A stretch of 9,477 nt of DNA, from the NCBI GenBank assembly GCA_012841005.1, contig DUVO01000004.1, positions 1 to 9,477 on the forward strand. Reading direction: 5' to 3'. Below, in pieces: positions 1-5,377 of the stretch. Made by a program: the position numbers and the translations under genes. This DNA is from Bacillota bacterium. GTDB lineage: Bacteria > Bacillota > DTU030. Numbering within the stretch: position 1 is the stretch's first letter; every line of letters starts with the position of its first letter. Below the pieces are notes generated by a model, which was not told where the DNA came from, did no database searches, and worked only from the letters and a program-made list of their open reading frames with translations.

Positions 1-1728
1 CAAGATTTCGTCCATAGCCCGGGTCACCCGGGCAAGTTCAGACTCAGGGACATCAAAGACCGTCCCGGCCGGGTATAAGGGTTCAACCCGACAGTAATCG
101 GGGAGACGATCGTCTTTTGGGGAAAAACCTGCCCTCCGGTTAAATTCCCTTTCCCAGCCTAAAACCTGCCGCCCCAGTTTCTCCAAGTCGGCCAACTGTG
201 CGGGTGCCCCTTCCAGCGCCCCGAGGATTTCACCCAGTATATCAATCCTCTGCCCCAAACAGGGCATAAGGAAAAGACAGGTTCCCAGGGTATCGCACAT
301 GGCCGCACTAATTTGAGCCTTTAATGATTCCCGGGCCTGTCCCTGGGGTCGATGATGATTTATTTTCGCCCGCAATGTATGGCCGGCAGTATGATCGGCC
401 CCCTGGGGAGAAGTCGCAAATGTCACGCCAACCCCCTTCAGAGCCCGGGGATCATAAGCCGGAAAAGCCTGACCCTTTACGGCAGGAACCCTTTTTACCC
501 CCAGAACGTCTGCTGTTACTACAACCCCATCGACAACCCAGGCAAAGGGACCCTTCCTAAAAGCCGCCTCCTTGAGAACACGGGCAATAGCCCTGGCATC
601 ACCCCAGGGGATTTTTCCCTTCTCCATGAGCAGGGCCAGGGAAGCACCGGCCTCAACTACATCTATGCCCAGATCGTTACAGAGGCGGTACAGGGAAGCA
701 ATTTCATCTAAATTGGCCAGGCTGAGATTGGGGCCAAGACTGGCTACCGGTTGATAATTGAGGGGTGCTGCCAGTTCCCTCCCCTGGGAATCGGGAAAAA
801 TGTTGGAACAGCAGATAAGGCAGCCGGGAACACAGGCAGCCGTAGGTCTTCCTTCGCCGCCCCTGGTGAGAATGAGCTGGCGGAATGGTTCACCACCCAT
901 TTGGGCTGCTGGACCAAAATAACCGCGGCGGTAATTGCGGGTCGGCAGACAGCCAAGGTTATTGGCCAGGTCCATGGTCTGCATGGTGCCTAAATTCCTG
1001 TAACTTTTGCATTGGACACTACCGGTAACAATCCTCCGATAGGTCACCAGGGCTTTTTCCCACCTTCGCCTGTCCTTTACTTGCCTGGCGGGATAGGTTC
1101 CCGGTAGAATAACTACTGCTTTTATCCCTTTGCTACCCATCAGTGCCCCCATCCCGCCCCGGCCGTTTACCCGGCAAGAACGCCCCGTCAAGTCGGTATT
1201 TAGGGCTGCTGCCGCCAGAGCTTGACTTTCACCGGCCGGACCTATACAGAGGACGGCCGCCTCATTTCCGTATTTTTTCTGGAGTAAGGCAGTCACCTCA
1301 GAGGTAACCTTATCCCGGAGGGAATCACCCGGGAGCAGCTCTGCCCCTGTCGGGCCTATAACCAAAACCGACAACTCCCCTGCCGGCGGCTTACCTTCAA
1401 CTACAATGGCTCCTACGCCCAACCTCCCCAGGGCGAGACCGGTAATACCGCCACTATTGCTCTCCTTGATGCCACCGGTAAGGGGGCTTTTCCCTCCCAG
1501 GGATAGCCGCTCTGCCGAAGGGACCACACCTCCGGCCAACACTCCCGGGGTAATTACCAGGCGATTGTCGGCCGACAAGGGGCAACATAAAGGATCAATT
1601 TCCGAAAGGGCTAAACGGGCAATCAGTCCCCTTCCCCCGAGACCCCGGTACTCCCGGGGCCATTTTTCCCGGAAAACACCCTTGGTTTTCATATCCACGC
1701 GGAGGAGACACTTCACTACTCGACCCAC
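1..1728 (-). CDS. Aldehyde:ferredoxin oxidoreductase family protein (tungsten enzyme), 3' end outside window
   Basis: The reverse strand is open from a GTG at 1728 to the left edge: 576 codons, no stop. Family members oxidise aldehydes to acids (or reduce acids) in the cytoplasm, passing electrons to ferredoxin through a tungsto-bispterin and a [4Fe-4S] cluster. Visible landmarks are a GLGGRGL segment (29-35), KESNSGG (88-94), NGRGGMGALMGSK (188-200), cluster cysteines C299, C303 and C306/C307 in ACVPGCLICCSN, a first pterin motif NDLGID (351-356), GADHTAGHT (443-451), and a second pterin motif DTLGTC (479-484) supplying the fourth cluster cysteine, C484. Usual family length is about 580-640 residues, so little is missing. 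Start choice: GTG 1728 puts the LRVD stretch at residues 9-12, as is normal, with AAAGGG six bases upstream; a stronger AGGAGG at 1747-1752 lies 18 bases away, so the start is not certain. Substrate specificity cannot be told from sequence. Confidence 0.9.
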   Translation of the reverse strand, partial: MGRVVKCLLRVDMKTKGVFREKWPREYRGLGGRGLIARLALSEIDPLCCPLSADNRLVITPGVLAGGVVPSAERLSLGGKSPLTGGIKESNSGGITGLALGRLGVGAIVVEGKPPAGELSVLVIGPTGAELLPGDSLRDKVTSEVTALLQKKYGNEAAVLCIGPAGESQALAAAALNTDLTGRSCRVNGRGGMGALMGSKGIKAVVILPGTYPARQVKDRRRWEKALVTYRRIVTGSVQCKSYRNLGTMQTMDLANNLGCLPTRNYRRGYFGPAAQMGGEPFRQLILTRGGEGRPTAACVPGCLICCSNIFPDSQGRELAAPLNYQPVASLGPNLSLANLDEIASLYRLCNDLGIDVVEAGASLALLMEKGKIPWGDARAIARVLKEAAFRKGPFAWVVDGVVVTADVLGVKRVPAVKGQAFPAYDPRALKGVGVTFATSPQGADHTAGHTLRAKINHHRPQGQARESLKAQISAAMCDTLGTCLFLMPCLGQRIDILGEILGALEGAPAQLADLEKLGRQVLGWEREFNRRAGFSPKDDRLPDYCRVEPLYPAGTVFDVPESELARVTRAMDEIL

Positions 1729-1794
1729 CTTTTTCCCTTTATTTTGCCTCCTTCTCCTTCTAGTTACACCGAAAGACTGATACTGTTTTAAAAT

Positions 1795-1834
1795 AAAAAG
1801 GACGATTAATTTGTACATGACAAATTAACCGTCC
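1795..1834 (-). terminator. Rho-independent terminator reading leftward
   Basis: Positions 1800-1814 and 1820-1834 form a 15-bp stem with a 5-base loop. The only imperfect pair (1805/1829) is an A-C mismatch on the plus strand but a G-U wobble in minus-strand RNA. In the minus reading the stem is followed by TTTTTATTTT, so this ends leftward transcription from the 1989-2390 gene before the oxidoreductase gene. The plus reading gives only CTTCTT after the stem. Confidence 0.75.
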
Positions 1835-1988
1835 CTTCTTCCCGGTTAAGTCACTTAATCTTCCCCAGCATAACTGCAGTCACCTTATCCATGGCCCCGC
1901 CCTGCCCCGGCCGGTTCTCCCCAAACCCCTCTGCCATTAATCACTCGCTGTCAATTGAAATTCCTCTGAGCACCTTTCTCAATATTGT

Positions 1989-2390
1989 TCATCGGAAGAT
2001 TCTCCTTCTGCGGCGCAAGAGTTCATCCAGCAATACAACAAACAAAAGGGCGCGGAGCAAGCGGCGCTGCTGGGACTCGACTTCAGCAGCCTCTTCCCCT
2101 TCTCCCCCTTCACCAGACCAGCGCCACCGCCGTTCAACCTCGGCAACCATCTCTTCGATCATAGTCCGGGGAGGAACAGGATAACGCCAGGGATCATCCC
2201 TTTCATTCAAAACCTGTTCTAATACCGGGTATACCTCATGGTAAATTGACGGGTAATATGACCACATGCGCCGTTCAATACTCTCATAATCCATCTGCCA
2301 CCTATCACCAGGAAAACCGGCCCCACCCGGATAGCCTGGATACATGGGATAACCGGGATAACCCGGGCCTGGTGCATTGTACCAGTACAT
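1989..2390 (-). CDS. Small Tyr/Pro/Gly-rich protein of unknown function, possibly spore-associated
   Basis: A 133-residue protein that I do not recognise as a named family. It has three parts. Residues 1-30 are built from YPG/GYP repeats with aromatic residues, no signal peptide and no cysteine. Residues 31-92 are an ordinary-looking segment rich in Tyr, Trp, Glu and Arg (MWSYYPSIYHEVYP; ERRWRW). Residues 93-133 run from an acidic Gly/Glu stretch into a leucine-rich helix (LLRALLFVVLLDELL) ending in five arginines. The start is well supported: ATG at 2390 lies seven bases after GGAAGGGGG. It follows sigK in the same orientation, separated by a hairpin, and has a possible sigma-K-type promoter. 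Tyr/Pro/Gly-rich repeats are common in spore coat and exosporium proteins, so a coat role is a reasonable inference from composition and position, not from homology. Confidence 0.75.
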   Translation of the reverse strand: MYWYNAPGPGYPGYPMYPGYPGGAGFPGDRWQMDYESIERRMWSYYPSIYHEVYPVLEQVLNERDDPWRYPVPPRTMIEEMVAEVERRWRWSGEGGEGEEAAEVESQQRRLLRALLFVVLLDELLRRRRRIFR

Positions 2391-2423
2391 TATCTTACCC
2401 CCTTCCTAAAACTTCTATATTTC

Positions 2424-2450
2424 ATTTTATTCTCCCTGGAGGCAATGGTT
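2424..2450 (-). promoter_or_regulatory. Possible sigma-K-type promoter for the Tyr/Pro/Gly-rich gene
   Basis: On the minus strand AACC (2450-2447) is followed, 16 bases after its AC, by AATAAAAT (2431-2424). This fits the sigma-K pattern of AC, 16-17 bases, CATAnnnT, with one mismatch in the -10. It would give a leader of roughly 30 bases before the ATG at 2390. The pattern is short and may occur by chance. Confidence 0.3.
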
Positions 2451-2480
2451 ACTGTCCCTGAACCAACAGGGTCGTCTGCT

Positions 2481-2508
2481 AAAGATAAACCGGTGGTTAC
2501 ACCACCGG
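2481..2508 (-). terminator. Terminator after sigK
   Basis: The minus strand reads CCGGTGG, loop TGTAA, CCACCGG (2508-2490), followed by TTTATCTTT (2489-2481). The stem is 7 bp, all but one pair G-C, and begins about 20 bases beyond the sigK stop. A second, weaker 5-bp hairpin (CCCTG/CAGGG, 2456-2471) lies just beyond it. Confidence 0.6.
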
Positions 2509-2529
2509 CAGCCCCAGAACCCTTTGCCT

Positions 2530-3240
2530 TCAAGCTTCAGATTTAACCTGCAATTCATTGTGCAATTCTTGCAGGGCCCTTTTTTCAATCCTGGACACAT
2601 AAGACCGTGAGATACCCAGCATCTTTGAAATCTCCCTCTGGGTTTTCTTAATCCCATCCCGGAGGCCGTAACGTAATTCCAGTACCTTCCTTTCCCGCCT
2701 GCCCAGCTTTTTGATCTTTTCCAAGAGCTTTTGCTGTTCAAATCTAACTTCGATCAGTTCAGGAACAGCATCGACGCTGGTACCCAAAATTTCCATCAGG
2801 CTTATTTCGTTACCTTCTTTGTCAACCCCTATGGGTTCATAGAGGGACACTTCACTCCTGGTACGCCGCGTAGTGCGAAGGAACATGAGAATTTCATTTT
2901 CAATACAACGGGCTGCATAGGTTGCCAGGCGGGTTCCCTGGGTCCGGTCAAAGGTGTTAATAGCCTTTATAAGACCTATGGTACCTATAGAGATCAGATC
3001 ATCAATATCTTCACCTGTATTATCAAACTTTTTGACAATGTGGGCAACTAAACGCAGATTTCTTTCTACCAACAAGTCCCGTGCAATTTCATCCCCCTGT
3101 TCCATCTGCAACAGGTATTTTTGTTCTTCTTCCTCGGAAAAAGGAAGGGGAAAGGCGTTGCTGCTTGTAACATATGATACCAGGAGCATCAAGCCTTTTA
3201 CAAGGGAAAGGGCAAATGCCGCCACAGGTAGGGGAACCAC
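2530..3240 (-). CDS. sigK: RNA polymerase sporulation sigma factor K, precursor form
   Basis: A 236-residue sigma-70-family factor that directs late mother-cell transcription (coat and spore maturation genes). It matches Bacillus sigma-K closely: a hydrophobic pro-sequence ([21 protein letters not shown]) followed by [10 protein letters not shown], the region where SpoIVFB cleaves pro-sigma-K; a region 2 core with [12 protein letters not shown] (61-72), [20 protein letters not shown] (75-94) and [14 protein letters not shown] (106-119); and a C-terminal region 4 helix-turn-helix with [20 protein letters not shown] (199-218). The gene is uninterrupted, with no skin-type element. Start choice: the frame can open at GTG 3249, but the Shine-Dalgarno GGAGG (3253-3249) overlaps that codon. 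GTG 3240 lies eight bases downstream of it and gives an N-terminus matching the Bacillus protein. It follows the penicillin-binding protein gene in the same direction and ends at a hairpin terminator. Confidence 0.95.
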   Translation of the reverse strand: MVPLPVAAFALSLVKGLMLLVSYVTSSNAFPLPFSEEEEQKYLLQMEQGDEIARDLLVERNLRLVAHIVKKFDNTGEDIDDLISIGTIGLIKAINTFDRTQGTRLATYAARCIENEILMFLRTTRRTRSEVSLYEPIGVDKEGNEISLMEILGTSVDAVPELIEVRFEQQKLLEKIKKLGRRERKVLELRYGLRDGIKKTQREISKMLGISRSYVSRIEKRALQELHNELQVKSEA

Positions 3241-3277
3241 AAACTTCACCTCCAGTAGGGATTTGGTCTGCGTTTTT

Positions 3278-3306
3278 ATCCTATGGTTTCCCTACATTTT
3301 TTGTGC
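3278..3306 (-). promoter_or_regulatory. Possible sigma-E/sigma-K-type promoter for sigK
   Basis: The minus strand has GCAC (3306-3303), then 17 bases, then CATAGGAT (3285-3278). This matches the sigma-K pattern (AC, 16-17 bases, CATAnnnT), and the -10 also fits sigma-E. It lies about 40 bases before the GTG at 3240. In Bacillus, sigK is transcribed first by sigma-E and then by its own product, so the location is sensible. Identified by eye only. Confidence 0.35.
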
Positions 3307-3424
3307 TTGTCCCAGGGGAAGTATTTTCAGGGAACTTTCCTAGCAAAAGGGAATTTAGGGGGCTTTTTTGTAACATCACACACCCGCCAATCAATCCAGT
3401 TGCCCTTCCCTCATAGTATCCAAT

Positions 3425-5104
3425 CTAATCCATAACTGGGGACTGGATTGGTGCCTTCAATTCATCAACGGGTAGCTCGGCAAAAACCCTGCTGAGGATA
3501 GCATTGAAGACTGGGGTAGCCACTTTCCCTCCGTTTCCCCCTTCCTCCACTAAAACTACCACCGCTAACAATGGTTCTTCCAAGGGGGCAAATCCGGCAA
3601 ACCACGCATGGCTGAGTAACTCTCCTCCTCCATCGCGTTTTCCTGTCTCCGCCGTCCCCGTCTTCCCACCACAGCTGAACAAGGGGCTTACTGCCGCGGT
3701 CCCGGTCCCTGCTTCAACCGTTCCGCGAAAGACCTCATGGAGAGCGGCGGCAGTACTGGCTGATAATACCCTTCTTTCCCTTTTTTCCTGGTCTGGTTTA
3801 TCTACGGGACCGCTATGAATCAACTGCAATGGGATAAAAGAACCTCCATTGGCAACCGCTTGGGTTACCTGGGCCACCTGCAGGGGGGTAACCAGAACAG
3901 GGCCCTGCCCCAGGGAGATATTTGCCAGGTCCCCCAGATAAGGGATATCATCGGCTAGATACCCCTCCTTTTCTTCCTGCAACCCCAAGATAGCCACACC
4001 TATTCCCAGACGGCGGCTGTAATTCAATAGCCTTTCGCTGCCGATCCTTTGGGCCAGGGCTATGAACACGGGATTGCAGGATTCGGCAAAGGCTTCCCCC
4101 AGGGTTAAAGAACCATGTCCTCCCTCCCTGTATTGGTGACACCGAAAAATTTGCTCACCCACTGCTATAGAACCCCCACAGTAGAACTCCTCTTCTAAAT
4201 GGGCCAAACCTTCTTCCAGGGCGGCAGCAAGGACTATAATCTTAAATAGAGAGCCGGGTGGATAATTGCGCAAGGCCCTATTCATAAGACAGGCATCAGT
4301 CTTGTCAAGATAGTCCTCGATCTTGTCCTGGCGGTAGTTGGGACGGCTGGCCAGGGCTAGGATTTCCCCGGTCTGGACTTGCACAACAACCACAGCACCC
4401 GCTTCAACCCTTTCCTCCATCACTTCCTCCACAATGCGCTGGAGCCGGGCATCGATGGTCAGAACTAGATCCCCCTGGCCGGCCTTTCCCTTGCAAACCT
4501 GCTGCAATCCGAGGCCAGGAATAACTTCACCATTGGCATCGACCCAAGCTACCAGGTCAAGTTCCTGGCCCCTTTGCAAATAGTAATTATAGTATCTTTC
4601 TAATCCCGCAACACCCTTATTTTCACCTTTCTGTACATACCCGATTAAATGCCGGGCCAAAGCCATGCTCCCATAGCGGTCTTCCTTCTGCAGGAGAAAA
4701 ACTCCCGGAAAGGAGCCGGCGGCAAATACCTCCAGGGCAGGAACAACCCGATCCACTTCAATTTGGAAAGGCTGCCCCTTATCTAAAAGAGAATATAGTT
4801 GCTCCCGTTCCCGACCGAGGAAAGCAGCCAACTCCCGGGCAGTTGTTGCTTTATCTTCCACCAGCGTGGGAAACACCACCAGTACAGGCTGTCTTTCGGC
4901 TGCAGTTAAGGAAACCATATTCCTGTCGTAGATATGGCCCCTGGGCTGATTCAAAACCAGCGTCTGCCCCTGTTGACGCACTGCCCGGGCTTGCAATTCA
5001 GGGCCCAGCCACAGCTGGATTCGTACCAGTTGCAGGCCCAATATACCAAAACCCAAGGTCAGCAGCAGTCCCAGGGCGAGAATTCTCTTCCTTGATTTTC
5101 CCAT
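3425..5104 (-). CDS. Class B penicillin-binding protein (peptidoglycan transpeptidase)
   Basis: A 559-residue D,D-transpeptidase that cross-links peptidoglycan at the outer face of the membrane. After a short basic N-terminus (MGKSRKRI), residues 8-30 form one membrane span. LNQPRGHIYDR (51-61) is the conserved start of the PBP dimerisation module. The transpeptidase domain has all three active-site motifs: SLFK with nucleophile S285 (285-288), SCN (342-344) and KTGT (481-484). It is shorter than MrdA/PBP2 or SpoVD and has no PASTA repeat, resembling the compact FtsI/PbpA type. Start choice: the frame opens at 5155, but ATG 5104 sits six bases after a perfect AGGAGGT (5117-5111), so the first 17 codons of the longer frame are rejected. 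It lies upstream of sigK, 184 bases from its start, with no clear terminator between; a sporulation role (cortex or septum wall) is possible but inferred from position only. Confidence 0.93.
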   Translation of the reverse strand: MGKSRKRILALGLLLTLGFGILGLQLVRIQLWLGPELQARAVRQQGQTLVLNQPRGHIYDRNMVSLTAAERQPVLVVFPTLVEDKATTARELAAFLGREREQLYSLLDKGQPFQIEVDRVVPALEVFAAGSFPGVFLLQKEDRYGSMALARHLIGYVQKGENKGVAGLERYYNYYLQRGQELDLVAWVDANGEVIPGLGLQQVCKGKAGQGDLVLTIDARLQRIVEEVMEERVEAGAVVVVQVQTGEILALASRPNYRQDKIEDYLDKTDACLMNRALRNYPPGSLFKIIVLAAALEEGLAHLEEEFYCGGSIAVGEQIFRCHQYREGGHGSLTLGEAFAESCNPVFIALAQRIGSERLLNYSRRLGIGVAILGLQEEKEGYLADDIPYLGDLANISLGQGPVLVTPLQVAQVTQAVANGGSFIPLQLIHSGPVDKPDQEKRERRVLSASTAAALHEVFRGTVEAGTGTAAVSPLFSCGGKTGTAETGKRDGGGELLSHAWFAGFAPLEEPLLAVVVLVEEGGNGGKVATPVFNAILSRVFAELPVDELKAPIQSPVMD

Positions 5105-5262
5105 ATGGCAACCTCCTGCGTCAGGAACTCCTCTCTTTTTATAACCGGAAAACAAGCTAACTATACATAAAAACCAATTCAGGATTTTGCCTGTCAGTCA
5201 CCTGCCTCACTCCGGGTGGACAAAGGGAAACTAGGGAAAGAGAAAACGCCCACAATTATTTT

Positions 5263-5278
5263 TTGTAACCCCCTACAA
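5263..5278. promoter_or_regulatory. Dyad TTGTA-N6-TACAA, candidate operator
   Basis: A perfect 5-bp inverted repeat with a 6-base centre (ACCCCC), ending ten bases upstream of the candidate -35 for the flavoprotein gene. The position suits an activator site. Which regulator would bind is unknown; the nearby LysR-family protein is the obvious candidate. Such short dyads also arise by chance. Confidence 0.3.
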
Positions 5279-5288
5279 GTAAGAACTG

Positions 5289-5318
5289 TTGGGCAAGTAG
5301 TTCGGCATTTGCTAAGAT
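5289..5318 (+). promoter_or_regulatory. Candidate sigma-A promoter for the flavoprotein gene
   Basis: TTGGGC (5289-5294), an 18-base spacer, then TAAGAT (5313-5318), with TG one base before the -10 (TGCTAAGAT), which is the extended -10 arrangement. The weak -35 is what one expects of an activated promoter. Transcription would begin near 5325, giving a leader of about 50 bases. Confidence 0.4.
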
Positions 5319-5377
5319 TATAACAAGGCACCAGGATTCTCAACTACTTTATAAAAACCAATAAAGGGGGCACTGAT

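Noticed and set aside
352..711. Plus-strand open frames within 324-1780
   Set aside because: They lie antisense to the oxidoreductase gene, have no ribosome binding site or recognisable domain, and have the Pro/Arg/Ser-rich composition typical of shadow frames.
1..1728. Possible pseudogene, because no complete reading frame lies in this interval
   Set aside because: Translating the reverse strand directly gives 576 uninterrupted codons with family motifs in the right order. The frame only lacks a stop because it runs off the left edge.
1851..1937. 28-residue minus-strand frame ending just before the terminator
   Set aside because: It has no ribosome binding site at useful distance, an in-frame stop two codons upstream and no recognisable similarity. 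Kept only as an open question, not called as a gene.
2427..2741. 104-codon minus-strand frame overlapping the 3' end of sigK
   Set aside because: It is the same DNA read in another frame across sigK, with no independent start signal.
5105..5262. Promoter for the penicillin-binding protein gene
   Set aside because: TATAGT- and TTATAA-like hexamers are present on the minus strand (about 5139-5165), but none has a convincing -35 at the right spacing, so no promoter is called.
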